From the NCBI RefSeq assembly GCF_029215955.1, contig NZ_JAEMVA010000003.1, positions 27,199-91,198 of the forward strand: DNA of 64,000 nucleotides. The letters are read 5' to 3'. This document shows positions 1 through 8,760 of the stretch, in pieces. Below the pieces are notes generated by a model. The model was not told where the DNA came from. It saw only the letters and a list, made by a program, of their open reading frames with translations, and searched no databases. How positions within the stretch are numbered: the first letter of the stretch is position 1; each line of letters begins with the position of its first letter. The DNA is from Sulfurimonas sp. SAG-AH-194-I05 (GTDB lineage Bacteria > Campylobacterota > Campylobacteria > Campylobacterales > Sulfurimonadaceae). The position numbers and the translations under genes were made by a program.

Positions 1-566
1 TTATTTGAAAGAGAAACTTTTGCATCATAATGACCATCAGCGTAAAAAGTTAACTCTTTTGTAACTGTAAGGTTAGAAAGTTTTTGTGTAAGTATAACTT
101 TTTGGGGTGCATCACCTAAGGCTATGTCTTTCACGGATGCTGTATAAATCACAGAAGTTGCTTCTTTGTTTATGTTTGCATCTAAAAATCTTAGATAAAG
201 CGGCTTCGTTGCAAACGCTGGAATCAACTGTGCATGGTTTCCCTCTTTATCATTAAATTTTTCTTGCAATAATTCTTTAGAGGAAATACGACCAAGCGTA
301 TCTATCTTTAAGGTAAAGTCTTTATTTGTAATGGTAACAATAGTACTTGATTGCATAGCTGCCATTTTATCTGCATCAGATATTGCATGTCCTGCTGCGG
401 TTTGAACTTGTTCTTGTACATTATTATGCGTTGGCTTAAGTTTAACTTCCGAATTCGTTTGAAGCTCTGAGCTTGTTGGTTGCACTGGTGGGAAAATTGC
501 TGTATATGCTGTAAAAAAAATGATTGATAATGCTACGGCTAACATTAATCTTTGGTTTGCTGACAT
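1..566 (-). CDS. yidC: Membrane protein insertase YidC, N-terminal part (cut by window edge)
   Basis: YidC inserts proteins into the inner membrane, alone or with Sec. Only the first 188 residues lie in the window; the gene runs off the left edge. What is visible is the start MSANQRLMLAVALSIIFF, the first membrane helix (about residues 6-26), then a Pro/Gln/Thr-rich linker and the beginning of the periplasmic beta-domain (ITNKDFTLKIDTLGRI). The conserved insertase core is outside the window. It is the last visible gene of the rpmH-rnpA-yidD-yidC block, an arrangement conserved across bacteria, and begins 6 bases after the yidD stop codon. Identity rests on the N-terminal helix, the domain type and this context. 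Confidence 0.9.
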   Translation of the reverse strand, partial: MSANQRLMLAVALSIIFFTAYTAIFPPVQPTSSELQTNSEVKLKPTHNNVQEQVQTAAGHAISDADKMAAMQSSTIVTITNKDFTLKIDTLGRISSKELLQEKFNDKEGNHAQLIPAFATKPLYLRFLDANINKEATSVIYTASVKDIALGDAPQKVILTQKLSNLTVTKELTFYADGHYDAKVSLSN

Positions 567-571
567 GTTTT

Positions 572-907
572 CTAACACGATGACCCTTTATATGAATAAT
601 TTTTTATTATGTGATAACGGTTTTTTTTATTTGGTACCAACCAATATTTTACAGAATCAATTTTGAGTTTTTCTGGCTTACATTCTAACTTATCTAAGAG
701 TGGATATTCTATTCCACCTATATAAAATTGATTACATCGTAGTATTCTAGTCAAAGAGTGGTAAAAAGCACTTGAAATTGAATTATTTTCAAAATTTAAT
801 CGTGCAAATTCACTGCAAGACGGATAATAACGGCATGAACCAAAACCAACAAGAGTAAAAAACTTTTGATAAACCCATAAAAGCTTCAATAAAGCGATTT
901 TAATCAT
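572..907 (-). CDS. yidD: Membrane protein insertion efficiency factor YidD
   Basis: Small membrane-associated protein that assists YidC-dependent insertion. The family signature GFGSCRYYPSCSEFA is present, with Cys25 and Cys31, followed by the RILRCNQF segment. I start it at the ATG that overlaps the rnpA stop (ATGATTAA), giving [14 protein letters not shown] and 111 residues; an in-frame ATG seven codons upstream would lie deeper inside rnpA and is less likely. The C-terminal tail is Lys/Tyr-rich and longer than in many homologues. Overlap with rnpA upstream and a 5-base gap to yidC imply one transcript. Confidence 0.93.
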   Translation of the reverse strand: MIKIALLKLLWVYQKFFTLVGFGSCRYYPSCSEFARLNFENNSISSAFYHSLTRILRCNQFYIGGIEYPLLDKLECKPEKLKIDSVKYWLVPNKKNRYHIIKNYSYKGSSC

Positions 908-1253
908 TGTTACTCTCTTTAAATGCATGGGAGCGTGCTATAACTTTTTTAAAGTCTTTTCTTAGGCTTACATGTGAAATATCTATTATTGATTGTTTTG
1001 CTACAAAAATATATGTACCATCTTTTAAGTTTTGTGAGTGCTCATAAAAAAGAGCTCGAAGTTTTCTTTTGGCTCTGTTTCTTTTTACTGCATTACCAAT
1101 TTTCTTAGTTGCTGTAAAACCGATTTTATGTGTTGATTCTTGAGGAAGAAAAAAAAGAACAACACTACTGGAGTGTTGGTTCTTTCCTTTTTTGTAGACA
1201 TACTGAAACTCTTTATGGAGTTTGAGTGTATCAAATCCGCCTAAACTGACAAT
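900..1253 (-). CDS. rnpA: Ribonuclease P protein component
   Basis: Protein subunit of RNase P, which matures tRNA 5' ends together with the catalytic RNA. The translation contains [20 protein letters not shown], a central beta-sheet, and the basic signature [17 protein letters not shown], as in RnpA; length about 117 residues, normal for the family. The reading frame is bounded upstream by TAA only two codons before the proposed start and contains no ATG, GTG or TTG near the N-terminus. The best start is an ATT at 1253, about 9 bases after AAAGG inside rpmH. The gene overlaps the end of rpmH by 13 bases and ends over the yidD start, suggesting translational coupling. Confidence 0.88.
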   Translation of the reverse strand: MVSLGGFDTLKLHKEFQYVYKKGKNQHSSSVVLFFLPQESTHKIGFTATKKIGNAVKRNRAKRKLRALFYEHSQNLKDGTYIFVAKQSIIDISHVSLRKDFKKVIARSHAFKESNND

Positions 1254-1375
1254 CTTTTACGACCTTTAGCTCTACGACGGTTTAAAACTCTTCTACCATT
1301 TTTAGTAGCCATACGTGCTCTAAAACCATGAGTTCTTTTTCTAGGTGTATTATGGGGTTGGTATGTTCTTTTCAT
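1241..1375 (-). CDS. rpmH: 50S ribosomal protein L34
   Basis: Large-subunit ribosomal protein of 44 residues, too short for most ORF calls. It begins [18 protein letters not shown] and ends [12 protein letters not shown], the full L34 pattern. A Shine-Dalgarno AAGGA lies 8 bases before the ATG. Its 3' end overlaps the start of rnpA in another frame. It heads the rpmH-rnpA-yidD-yidC block on the minus strand; the promoter must lie in the short AT-rich gap to the clpB stop codon at 1437. Confidence 0.97.
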   Translation of the reverse strand: MKRTYQPHNTPRKRTHGFRARMATKNGRRVLNRRRAKGRKRLSV

Positions 1376-1436
1376 TTGACATATCCTTATATAATTTTAA
1401 GTTCGAAATAATACATAATATTTACTTAAAAGGTCA

Positions 1437-4019
1437 TTAAGATATTTTTACTTGAACCTCATTGTTTTGTACAATAAACTCTACCCGAGAGCCCTCACCG
1501 ACCTTTTCTTCTAAAATCAAGTCCGCTAATTTGTCTTCAACAATTTCATATAAAGCACGTTTTAATGGTCTTGCTCCATAAATAGGGTCAAATCCAGCCT
1601 CTGCAATATACTCTTTTGCCTGTGTATTAAGCATAATTTTTATATCCCGTGATTCAACTTTTCTTGCGATATCTTTAAAAAATATATCTACTATATCTAT
1701 GATTTGTTCTTTTTTAAGCGCATTAAAAATCACAATATCATCAAGTCTATTCAAAAATTCTGGTTTAAATGATTGTTTTAACTCATTCATTACCACCTTT
1801 TCTAACACCTCTTCTGAATAAATAGTATTATTTATAATTTGATCACTCGCTATATTTGACGTTAAAATAATTATTGTATTTGAAAAATCAACAGTTACAC
1901 CTTTATTGTCTGTCAATCTTCCATCATCTAAAACTTGTAAAAGTACATTAAAAACATCTGGATGTGCTTTTTCTATTTCATCAAAAAGAACTACACTGTA
2001 TGGCTTGCGTCTTACGGCTTCAGTGAGCTGTCCACCCTCTTCATAGCCTATGTATCCAGGAGCTGCACCAAGAAGACGAGATACTGCATGTTTTTCCATA
2101 TACTCACTCATATCAATGCGTATAATAGAATCTTCACTATCAAAAAGAAATTTTGCTAAAGTCTTTGCCGTTTGTGTTTTTCCGACTCCGGTTGGTCCTA
2201 GGAATAAAAAGCTACCTATGGGAGCATTCGTATCTGAGAGACCTGCTTTATTTCTCTTAATTGCACGACTTACTGCATGTGTAGCTTTTTTTTGTCCTAT
2301 TACCTCTTTATTTAACTCATCTTCCACATGTAAAATTCTTTGTTTTTCACCTTGTAACATCTTACGCACTGGAATATGTGTCCAACGTGACACAACCCCC
2401 GCTATAGCTTCTTCGTCTACATTATTTTTCAATAATGTTCCTTGTTCTTGAAGTTTTATCCAGTTTTTATTAATTGCTTTTTCATCTTCAAGTAGTTTTG
2501 GAATCTCCCCATATTCTATCTCAGCTGCACGGTTAAAATCAGATATCGACTTAGCGTTATGTGCTTCTTTACGTTTGAATTCTATTTTTTCTTTAATACT
2601 TGCTATCTTTTCAAATACTTCTTTTTCACTATTGAACTGCGCTTCGAGTCCTTGTATATCTTCATCAACATCTGCAAGTTCTTTTACTATTTCTTTTAAT
2701 CTTTTCTCATTAGAAACAGTTTTCTCCATCTTTAAGGCTTCAGTTTCCACATGCAACTCTGAACTTAATCGTTTTGCAGCACTTAAAACATTTGGCTCAG
2801 ATTCTATTTGCATTTTTAACTCAGCCGCAGCTTCATCTATTAAATCTATAGCTTTGTCTGGTAAAAATCTATCTGCTATATATCTATCAGATAATCGTGC
2901 TGCTGCTACGAGAGCACTATCAGTAATTGTTACATTGTGATGTGTTTCTAAACGCTCTTTTATCCCTCTCAATATTTGCAAAGATTGATTTACTGTTGGC
3001 TCATCAAGGTTAATTGCTAAGAATCGTCTTTGAAGTGCTGTATCTTTTTCAAAATATTTTCTATATTCTTTCAATGTTGTTGCACCAATAGTATGCAGTT
3101 CACCGCGAGCAAGGGCTGGTTTTAAAATATTTGCAGCATCCATACTTCCCTCACTCGCTCCCGCACCTACAATAGTATGAATCTCATCAATAAATAAAAT
3201 GATTTTTCCATTTTCTTTTACTTCATCAATAACTGCTTTGAGTCTGTCTTCAAATTCACCTCTGTATTTTGCACCAGCGATTAATGCTGACATGTCAAGC
3301 GCTACTACGCGTTTGTTTTTCAAAGAAGTTGGAACTTTTCCATCATGGATTCTTTGTGCTAAACCTTCTACTAATGCTGTTTTACCAACACCTGGTTCAC
3401 CTAAAAGCATAGGATTGTTTTTTGTTTTACGAATGAGTATTTGCATCATTCGTGTTATTTCTTCATCTCTACCAATTACCGGTGATAGTTTTCCTTCACT
3501 TGCTTCACTTGTTAAATCTACACCATATTTTGCCAAAGATTCTAAAGTTTCATCGCCACTTTGTGTTTGTATCTTTACCCCACCTCGAGAAGCTTCTATA
3601 TTTTTTATAAGCTCTGGTATATCTATATATTTAGATAAAATAGAAGAAAAAACATCATTTTTTATTGTCGCAAGTATATACGTGTCAACTGCTAAATAAG
3701 AATCGCCTTTTTTAGTCATCAACCCTGCTCCATATTCCAAAGATTCTACAAAACTTTTAGACAAGCGAATACTCTCTTTTGAAACATTTGAAGAAACAGG
3801 TAAGGTACTTGTTATACTCTTTATATCAAGTTCAATGGCAGTTTTGTCACTATGCATTTTAGTAAACATTTGATTTAAAATAGAGTCTGAATTTGTAAGT
3901 AATGCCCATAAAAAATGGATTACTTCTACTTCTTGATTTTTATTATGTAATGCAAGCGATAAGGCTGACTCTATTGCCTGTGTCATATTATGTGTTAGTT
4001 TTTCAAATATATTGTTCAT
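1437..4019 (-). CDS. clpB: ATP-dependent disaggregase ClpB
   Basis: Hexameric AAA+ chaperone that dissolves protein aggregates with DnaK. 860 residues, the normal ClpB length. Order: Clp N-domain (about 1-145), NBD1 with Walker A GEPGVGKT at 207-214 and Walker [10 protein letters not shown], the long coiled-coil M-domain (about 395-520) that separates ClpB from ClpA/ClpC, NBD2 with Walker A GPTGVGKT, and the C-terminal D2-small domain. No ClpP-binding IGF loop was noticed. AAAAGGA precedes the ATG. Upstream are a near-consensus sigma70 promoter and an HspR-type inverted repeat overlapping the -35 box, so it should be heat-shock regulated by repression. Monocistronic by layout. Confidence 0.97.
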   Translation of the reverse strand: MNNIFEKLTHNMTQAIESALSLALHNKNQEVEVIHFLWALLTNSDSILNQMFTKMHSDKTAIELDIKSITSTLPVSSNVSKESIRLSKSFVESLEYGAGLMTKKGDSYLAVDTYILATIKNDVFSSILSKYIDIPELIKNIEASRGGVKIQTQSGDETLESLAKYGVDLTSEASEGKLSPVIGRDEEITRMMQILIRKTKNNPMLLGEPGVGKTALVEGLAQRIHDGKVPTSLKNKRVVALDMSALIAGAKYRGEFEDRLKAVIDEVKENGKIILFIDEIHTIVGAGASEGSMDAANILKPALARGELHTIGATTLKEYRKYFEKDTALQRRFLAINLDEPTVNQSLQILRGIKERLETHHNVTITDSALVAAARLSDRYIADRFLPDKAIDLIDEAAAELKMQIESEPNVLSAAKRLSSELHVETEALKMEKTVSNEKRLKEIVKELADVDEDIQGLEAQFNSEKEVFEKIASIKEKIEFKRKEAHNAKSISDFNRAAEIEYGEIPKLLEDEKAINKNWIKLQEQGTLLKNNVDEEAIAGVVSRWTHIPVRKMLQGEKQRILHVEDELNKEVIGQKKATHAVSRAIKRNKAGLSDTNAPIGSFLFLGPTGVGKTQTAKTLAKFLFDSEDSIIRIDMSEYMEKHAVSRLLGAAPGYIGYEEGGQLTEAVRRKPYSVVLFDEIEKAHPDVFNVLLQVLDDGRLTDNKGVTVDFSNTIIILTSNIASDQIINNTIYSEEVLEKVVMNELKQSFKPEFLNRLDDIVIFNALKKEQIIDIVDIFFKDIARKVESRDIKIMLNTQAKEYIAEAGFDPIYGARPLKRALYEIVEDKLADLILEEKVGEGSRVEFIVQNNEVQVKIS

Positions 4020-4048
4020 AATTTTCCTTTTTATTTTTGATATAAGGC

Positions 4049-4078
4049 ATTATATCACATTGAGTCACTTAGTGTCAA
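4049..4078 (-). promoter_or_regulatory. Sigma70 promoter of clpB
   Basis: On the minus strand TTGACA (4078-4073) is followed after 18 bases by TATAAT (4054-4049), both exact consensus hexamers. The -10 box lies about 30 bases upstream of the clpB start. Such a strong promoter would need repression, which fits the overlapping HspR-like operator. Confidence 0.8.
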
Positions 4079-4079
4079 G
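4059..4079. promoter_or_regulatory. HAIR-type HspR operator over the clpB promoter
   Basis: Reading the minus strand, CTTGACA-N7-ACTCAAT matches the HspR inverted repeat CTTGAGT-N7-ACTCAAG at 5 of 7 and 6 of 7 positions, with the exact 7-base spacer. It covers the -35 box and spacer of the clpB promoter. HspR control of clpB is established in Helicobacter and Campylobacter; binding here is inference. Confidence 0.65.
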
Positions 4080-4133
4080 TATAGTGAGTGAGTTAGATTC
4101 ATATCTAATTTTAACTTTATAATATAAATCCTA

Positions 4134-4142
4134 TGTTATAAT
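4134..4142 (+). promoter_or_regulatory. Extended -10 promoter of the nitroreductase gene
   Basis: TGTTATAAT, an extended -10 element, ends 28 bases before the ATG at 4171. The upstream DNA is AT-rich without a clear -35 box, the usual form of sigma70 promoters in this phylum. Confidence 0.55.
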
Positions 4143-4170
4143 CACTTAAAATAATTTTTAGGATTACATA

Positions 4171-4851
4171 ATGCCAACAGTTTTAGAAGCCTTAGAAAAT
4201 CGTTCTTCAAAAAGAGCATATATTGATAAGAAAATACCAAAAGATATATTAGAAAAGATTCTAAATGCTGCGGCTATGACACCAAGTGGGGCGAATATGC
4301 AACCTTGGAAAAGCATTGTAATCAGCAATAAGGAAACACTTACAAATGTTGGGGATGCAATTATTGCACGTATGAATGAAGGTCTCATGCATGACCAATT
4401 TATACAATACTATCCTGTTAAATGGGTAAACCCTTATAAAAAAAGACGTATAGTTACAGGTTCTGGTCTTTACAAGCTTATGGAAGTAGATAGAAAAGAT
4501 GATGCAACACGTTTACAAATGTGGCATGATAATTTTCGATGGTTTGGAGCACAAACAGTTGTATTTGTTTTTACAGATAAATCAAATATAGATGGCTCAC
4601 AAGGTGCTTTCATTGACTGTGGAGCGTATATGCAAAGTATCATGCTAGCTGCACAAGAATTTGGAATTGACTCCTGTCCACAAGGTTCTACTACTGAGTT
4701 TGGAAAAGTTGTAGCAAAAGTTTTAGATACACCAGATAACCTTGCACTTCTTTACAGCGTAGTACTAGGCTATGCAGATGACACTTCTAAAATTAACAGC
4801 TACCAACCTACACGTGCTAAACTTGAGGATAATGTAACATTTATTGACTAA
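4171..4851 (+). CDS. Nitroreductase-family flavoprotein
   Basis: FMN-dependent NAD(P)H oxidoreductase of the nitroreductase fold, 226 residues. The N-terminal signature ALENRSSKRAYIDKKIP and the FMN-binding segment AAAMTPSGANMQPWK are diagnostic; the C-terminal part has the typical GIDSCPQGS and LLYSVVLGYAD. The natural substrate cannot be told from sequence; family members reduce nitroaromatics, quinones or flavins. It is transcribed alone, divergently from clpB and convergently with the next gene, with a terminator hairpin over its stop codon. Confidence 0.88.
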   Translation: MPTVLEALENRSSKRAYIDKKIPKDILEKILNAAAMTPSGANMQPWKSIVISNKETLTNVGDAIIARMNEGLMHDQFIQYYPVKWVNPYKKRRIVTGSGLYKLMEVDRKDDATRLQMWHDNFRWFGAQTVVFVFTDKSNIDGSQGAFIDCGAYMQSIMLAAQEFGIDSCPQGSTTEFGKVVAKVLDTPDNLALLYSVVLGYADDTSKINSYQPTRAKLEDNVTFID

Positions 4852-4867
4852 GACCTTTGTGTCTTAG
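4848..4867 (+). terminator. Hairpin overlapping the nitroreductase stop codon
   Basis: Perfect stem CTAAGAC / GTCTTAG (7 bp, loop CTTTGT) spanning the stop codon, followed by TTCCTT. The run of T is weak. The second hairpin just downstream (4880-4910) probably completes termination. Confidence 0.5.
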
Positions 4868-4879
4868 TTCCTTAAACAT

Positions 4880-4910
4880 GCATGCTACAATGCATACCTT
4901 TTTAGCATGC
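4880..4910. terminator. Terminator between convergent genes
   Basis: Stem GCATGCTA / TAGCATGC (8 bp, 15-base loop) followed by TTTTATT on the plus strand. It overlaps the stop codon region of the converging PLP-enzyme gene, so it may serve both directions. Confidence 0.6.
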
Positions 4911-5727
4911 TTTTATTGCCACTAACCCCTCCACTATGGATGTATATAAATTTTTCAGGAACACTTTCTAACAAGTTTTTCCACATGAGAGGTGCATAAA
5001 GTAAATCAAACTCAATCCCACATGCCAAGAATTTTTCATATATATTTAAAAAGATACTCTGCGGTTTTCCAAAAGGATATTTCTGTGTATTTTCAAGAAT
5101 AATTAAATTTTTAGGGATACTATTTAAAGCTTGCATTTGCACCCTTAAATAACATGCATCGCCAATAACAGCAGTAGTGTATACTTTATACTCAGGTAGG
5201 GCTACAGCTAAGAACAAGGCAGTTGTACCTGTTCCTGATGGTAAAGCTAAAGATTTAATACCTAAGTCATTATTTCGAATTTCATCTGCTAATATACGTA
5301 TGCCCTCTTTCGCTAAAATATCTGCACCACCTTGGTCAATAATAAATGTTGATTCATCTATTGTAACGCGAAGCGATGCAATAAAATCTCTATAAAGTTC
5401 ATATTCAATAATAATATGCTCCATTCCAAGTTGAATCGATTCAAATAAATTACCTTCATTTTCCTCTTTTTGAACTTTGCTAAGTGGTTTTGAATAATAA
5501 ATAAATTTCCATTTTTTTTTCTGACAGAGAGAAGCTAGAGCGAGCATTGCATTTGATTGTGTTCCACCATAAGAAATAAGGGTAGTATATTTTTCACTAG
5601 GAGTTTGAAGAAGAGAATAAAATTTACGAAATTTATTTCCTGCTAAAAAAGGATCTATCAAATCATCTCTTTTAACATAAAGTTTCCTTCCCTCTAACTC
5701 TATATGAGAGATGGGAGAAGGTAACAT
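4885..5727 (-). CDS. PLP-dependent D-cysteine desulfhydrase / ACC deaminase family protein
   Basis: Fold-type II pyridoxal-phosphate enzyme, 280 residues, slightly shorter than the usual 300-340. The N-terminus VKRDDLIDPFLAGNKFRK contains the Schiff-base lysine of the family (AGNK), followed by SYGGTQSNAMLALA, the substrate and phosphate-binding loop. ALPSGTGTTALFLA is the PLP-phosphate-binding glycine loop. Members release pyruvate and sulfide from D-cysteine or deaminate aminocyclopropane carboxylate; which applies is not decided by sequence. It lies 5 bases after the parvulin gene 5733-6560 on the same strand, so the two are probably co-transcribed. Confidence 0.8.
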   Translation of the reverse strand: MLPSPISHIELEGRKLYVKRDDLIDPFLAGNKFRKFYSLLQTPSEKYTTLISYGGTQSNAMLALASLCQKKKWKFIYYSKPLSKVQKEENEGNLFESIQLGMEHIIIEYELYRDFIASLRVTIDESTFIIDQGGADILAKEGIRILADEIRNNDLGIKSLALPSGTGTTALFLAVALPEYKVYTTAVIGDACYLRVQMQALNSIPKNLIILENTQKYPFGKPQSIFLNIYEKFLACGIEFDLLYAPLMWKNLLESVPEKFIYIHSGGVSGNKSMLKRYAL

Positions 5728-5732
5728 GTGGA

Positions 5733-6560
5733 CTATTTTATAGTAGCTTTGCTTTGAAGACTTTTCATTGTTTCTGCCATAGAAATTTTAAATTTTTCCA
5801 TTTTTAAACGGTCTTCTATAAATACTTTAACATCACTGAATGCTGCTGTCATTTCTTTTTTCTTGTCTTCTAGGTAAATAATATGAAAACCAAATTGTGT
5901 TTTAACAGCATCCGAGATTGTACCTTTTTTCATATTGAAAACTTTATTATCAAATTCTGGAACCATTTGACCCTGTGCAAAATAACCTAAATCTCCACCT
6001 TGCGGTCCACTTGGTCCAACAGATTTTTCTCTTGCTAAGTCAATAAACTTAGTTGCAAGTTCTTTCCCTTTAAGTGATTGTAATTCATCAAGTAAAGCCT
6101 TTGCTTCATTTTCTGTTTTAACTAAAATATGACGTGCATGTACACTTTCTTTTTGTTTAAATTCTTCTTTATTTTTTTCGTAATATTTTTTTACTTTTCG
6201 TGATGATATTTTCACTTTATCTAATTGCTTCTTTTGCCAAACTTGAATTGCTAATTCTTTTTTAACCTTGTCTAGAACTTTAAGATATTCTGCTTTAAAT
6301 TCTTTTGATTTCATAACACCAGTTTTTACAGCATCGCCATAAATGAGTTCTTTGGCTACAAGTTGCTCAAGAACTTGTCTTCTAAATTCTATTTGTTTAT
6401 CAGCTGGAACCTGATTAAATCTACCCTGTGTTGCATTCATTAAAGCACTATCAACATCTTTTCTTGTTATTTCAGTCCCATTTACTGTCACAAGTACATC
6501 TGCCACAAGGATCGATGTCGTTAAAAGCATTGTCGAAATAATTTTTGTAGAAATTTTCAT
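5733..6560 (-). CDS. Periplasmic parvulin-type peptidyl-prolyl isomerase (SurA/PEB4-like)
   Basis: Folding helper for exported proteins. A signal peptide (MKISTKIISTMLLTTSILVAD) is followed by a SurA-type helical N-domain (VNGTEITRKDVDSAL) and a parvulin domain with HARHILVKTENEAKALL, GPSGPQGGDLGYFAQGQMVPEF and TQFGFHIIYL, all canonical. 275 residues, like the Campylobacter PEB4/Cj0596 protein, which assists outer-membrane protein folding. A second, related parvulin is encoded at 20576-21385. A gap of about 120 bases to the divergent nth gene holds its promoter. Confidence 0.9.
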   Translation of the reverse strand: MKISTKIISTMLLTTSILVADVLVTVNGTEITRKDVDSALMNATQGRFNQVPADKQIEFRRQVLEQLVAKELIYGDAVKTGVMKSKEFKAEYLKVLDKVKKELAIQVWQKKQLDKVKISSRKVKKYYEKNKEEFKQKESVHARHILVKTENEAKALLDELQSLKGKELATKFIDLAREKSVGPSGPQGGDLGYFAQGQMVPEFDNKVFNMKKGTISDAVKTQFGFHIIYLEDKKKEMTAAFSDVKVFIEDRLKMEKFKISMAETMKSLQSKATIK

Positions 6561-6680
6561 ATAAAGTTTCTCCTAGAGTTCTTTTATCTAAATTTCTAAA
6601 AGTATATTTTAGTTATGTTAATACTTATTAAACAGCTTAAATAAGTCACCCTAAATAATTAGTATGCTAAAATACAAACA

Positions 6681-7322
6681 ATGAAAAAAGCAACAAAAAA
6701 AGAAATTTTAGAAATACACCAACTTTTTATAGAACGTTATGATGATGCGGTCACAGAGCTTACATATAAAAATGCTTATGAACTTGTCATTGCTGTAGCA
6801 CTCTCGGCACAGTGTACTGACAAACGAGTAAATATAATCACTCCTCCTCTGTTTTTAAAATACCCTACACCTCAGCTTTTAGCCCAAGCAGATATAAACG
6901 ATGTGAAAAGTTTTATTAATTCTTGCTCATTCTTTAATAACAAGGCTAAAAACATCATTTTAATGGCGCAAAGAGTTGTAGAAATTTATAATGGTGCAAT
7001 TCCAATGAATGAAAAAGATTTACAAACATTAGCAGGAGTAGGACAAAAAACAGCAAATGTCGTCATGATAGAATATACGGGAGCAAATCTTATGGCCGTA
7101 GATACACATGTTTTTCGAGTAGCGCATAGGTTAGGTCTGAGTGATGATAAAACTGCTAGTAAAACAGAAGCTACACTTGTTAGAAAATTTAAAAATGACT
7201 TACATGCATTACATCAAGGCATGGTACTTTTTGGACGTTATATTTGTACAGCTAAAAATCCAAAATGCGAAGAGTGCTTTTTAACTGAATTCTGTAGAAC
7301 AACAAAAACTTTTAAAGTCTAA
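6681..7322 (+). CDS. nth: Endonuclease III, base-excision repair glycosylase/AP lyase
   Basis: Removes oxidised pyrimidines and nicks at the abasic site. 213 residues, normal length. The helix-hairpin-helix LAGVGQKTANVV carries catalytic Lys123, and Asp141 lies in AVDTHVFRV. The C-terminal [4Fe-4S] ligands Cys189, Cys196, Cys199 and Cys205 show the C-x6-C-x2-C-x5-C spacing. The start ATGAAAAAAGC has a -10-like TATGCTAAAAT upstream. The small lipoprotein gene follows 11 bases after its stop, suggesting co-transcription. Confidence 0.96.
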   Translation: MKKATKKEILEIHQLFIERYDDAVTELTYKNAYELVIAVALSAQCTDKRVNIITPPLFLKYPTPQLLAQADINDVKSFINSCSFFNNKAKNIILMAQRVVEIYNGAIPMNEKDLQTLAGVGQKTANVVMIEYTGANLMAVDTHVFRVAHRLGLSDDKTASKTEATLVRKFKNDLHALHQGMVLFGRYICTAKNPKCEECFLTEFCRTTKTFKV

Positions 7323-7333
7323 CTGGAGCTATT

Positions 7334-7600
7334 TTGATTAAATATTTTTTACTACCTTCTCTTTTTCTTTTTACATCGTGTATGAACGAAAGAGGTCTCT
7401 CTCTTAACTACTACAACGACTGTACCGAGTACTATGACCTCCAAGGATATTATCATAAAGATTGTAATGATAAAGATACCTATTTATATACAGATGTTAA
7501 AAAGGACACCAAAAAAGCTCTTGATAAAAGCATAGATTTCCTTTTATTACGAGACCCTAAACCTGAGAAAAAACTACCGCCAAAGCCTAACGTTTGGTAG
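7334..7600 (+). CDS. Small putative lipoprotein, unknown function
   Basis: 88 residues with no family I recognise. The start is TTG, supported by GGAG 5 bases upstream. A hydrophobic N-terminus ends in LFLFTSC, a plausible lipobox with Cys16 as lipidation site. The mature part is rich in Tyr, Asp and Lys (YYNDCTEYYDLQGYYHKDC) with two further cysteines, and ends in a Pro/Lys-rich tail. It follows nth closely and is followed after 6 bases by the converging cmoA gene. Confidence 0.6.
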   Translation: MIKYFLLPSLFLFTSCMNERGLSLNYYNDCTEYYDLQGYYHKDCNDKDTYLYTDVKKDTKKALDKSIDFLLLRDPKPEKKLPPKPNVW

Positions 7601-7606
7601 CCATAT

Positions 7607-8314
7607 TTATTTTACAGCTATAAATGTACAGAAATTTGCCCACCTAAAGATAACTTCACAATGAGAAAAACCACAGTTTTTTGCCATTGTTATATTTTCC
7701 TCTTCGCTATAAGGTACAAGTACGTTTTCTAAGGCTTCTCTTTTTTGCATAATTTCATATTCAGAGTATCCTTGTTCTTTTTTAAAGTCATAATAACATT
7801 CTATTAAGTCTTTGTTTAATTTTGAATGATGGGAAATCACCTTTTCGCTAAATAAAAAAACACCCTCTTGTTTGAGTGCATTTGCTATTTTTTTTACTAA
7901 CTCTTCTCGTACTAATGGGCGAATAAACTGCAAGGTATAGTTACTAATAAAAACATCCGCTTCTTCATACGCATATTCTAAAATATCTGCATTCTGCACT
8001 ATAATTGGGGCACCGTACGCTTCACACTTACGTCTTGCTTGTTCGAGCATTGCTTCTGAATTATCGAGGCCTATAAGACTAGCCTCAACTTCAAGTTTAC
8101 GGTGTATAGTAAGAAGTATAGAAGCAGTTGAACACCCTAAATCATAAAGTTTTCCGTTCTCTGTTAAATGTTTTAAAGCAAAAAATTCTGTTATTTTTTG
8201 ACTTTCTTTATAAAAAGGGACACTTCTTTGTAGCATATCATCAAAAACAGCAGCAACTTCTTCATCAAATTCAAACTGTTTTTTTATTGGTTTTGAAAAT
8301 ACTTTATCATTCAT
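7607..8314 (-). CDS. cmoA: Carboxy-S-adenosylmethionine synthase
   Basis: Class I methyltransferase-fold enzyme that turns SAM and prephenate into carboxy-SAM, the donor used by CmoB for wobble uridine (cmo5U34) modification in tRNA. 235 residues. The N-terminal motif [22 protein letters not shown] is characteristic of CmoA, and [17 protein letters not shown] is the SAM-binding motif I. No cmoB is seen in the window. Single gene, convergent with the lipoprotein gene. Confidence 0.92.
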   Translation of the reverse strand: MNDKVFSKPIKKQFEFDEEVAAVFDDMLQRSVPFYKESQKITEFFALKHLTENGKLYDLGCSTASILLTIHRKLEVEASLIGLDNSEAMLEQARRKCEAYGAPIIVQNADILEYAYEEADVFISNYTLQFIRPLVREELVKKIANALKQEGVFLFSEKVISHHSKLNKDLIECYYDFKKEQGYSEYEIMQKREALENVLVPYSEEENITMAKNCGFSHCEVIFRWANFCTFIAVK

Positions 8315-8407
8315 TATTTGTCCTATAGACTTCTTTTAAATAGAATTTTATCAAAATTATTATAATATAATCACTCTCATGAAATTAAATAGCGTAAAAG
8401 GCAAAAA

Positions 8408-8752
8408 ATGGAACTCGATACTACAACATGGATGCTCATATTTTTTATGCTCTCATTTGGTCTTAGCATGTGGAAAATATATGCTTTTTTACCAAACAAA
8501 GAACTTGAAGATGATGATACAACAAAGGAGTCACAAGAAGAACTCATAGCCCTTGTTATCAGGACTATTCAAAATGCAGAGAATAGTCCAAGTGAAAATG
8601 AGTTATTTGAAAGTGTAAAGAAAGATGAAAATTTTGATGCAAAACATTTTTGGCGCTTTAACCAAAACAAGCTCAATCAGCTCCTCAATGGGTACTATAT
8701 AAAGAATCCGAACCTTCAAAGTATTGAAGATATATATAAAACTAAGAGATAA
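8408..8752 (+). CDS. Membrane-anchored protein of unknown function
   Basis: 114 residues, not recognised. One N-terminal membrane helix (about residues 8-27, TWMLIFFMLSFGLSMWKIYAF) is followed by an acidic, soluble domain of about 85 residues ending FWRFNQNKLNQLLNGYYIKNPNLQSIEDIY, which reads like a small winged-helix-type or helical domain. TATAAT boxes lie about 40 bases upstream. It is convergent with fbaA, sharing a hairpin over its stop codon. Confidence 0.65.
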   Translation: MELDTTTWMLIFFMLSFGLSMWKIYAFLPNKELEDDDTTKESQEELIALVIRTIQNAENSPSENELFESVKKDENFDAKHFWRFNQNKLNQLLNGYYIKNPNLQSIEDIYKTKR

Positions 8753-8760
8753 ACTCTTAG
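8742..8760. terminator. Bidirectional hairpin between convergent genes
   Basis: Perfect inverted repeat CTAAGAG / CTCTTAG (7 bp, loop ATAAA) covering the stop codons of both the 8408-8752 gene and fbaA. The following TTTCTAT on the plus strand is a weak T-run. Confidence 0.5.

Noticed and set aside
1376..1436. Replication origin next to rpmH
   Set aside because: The gap is only 61 bases with no DnaA boxes and dnaA is not adjacent.
1962..3699. Several plus-strand open frames opposite clpB
   Set aside because: They are mirror frames of a fully conserved clpB, have no ribosome-binding sites and no protein-like motif pattern.
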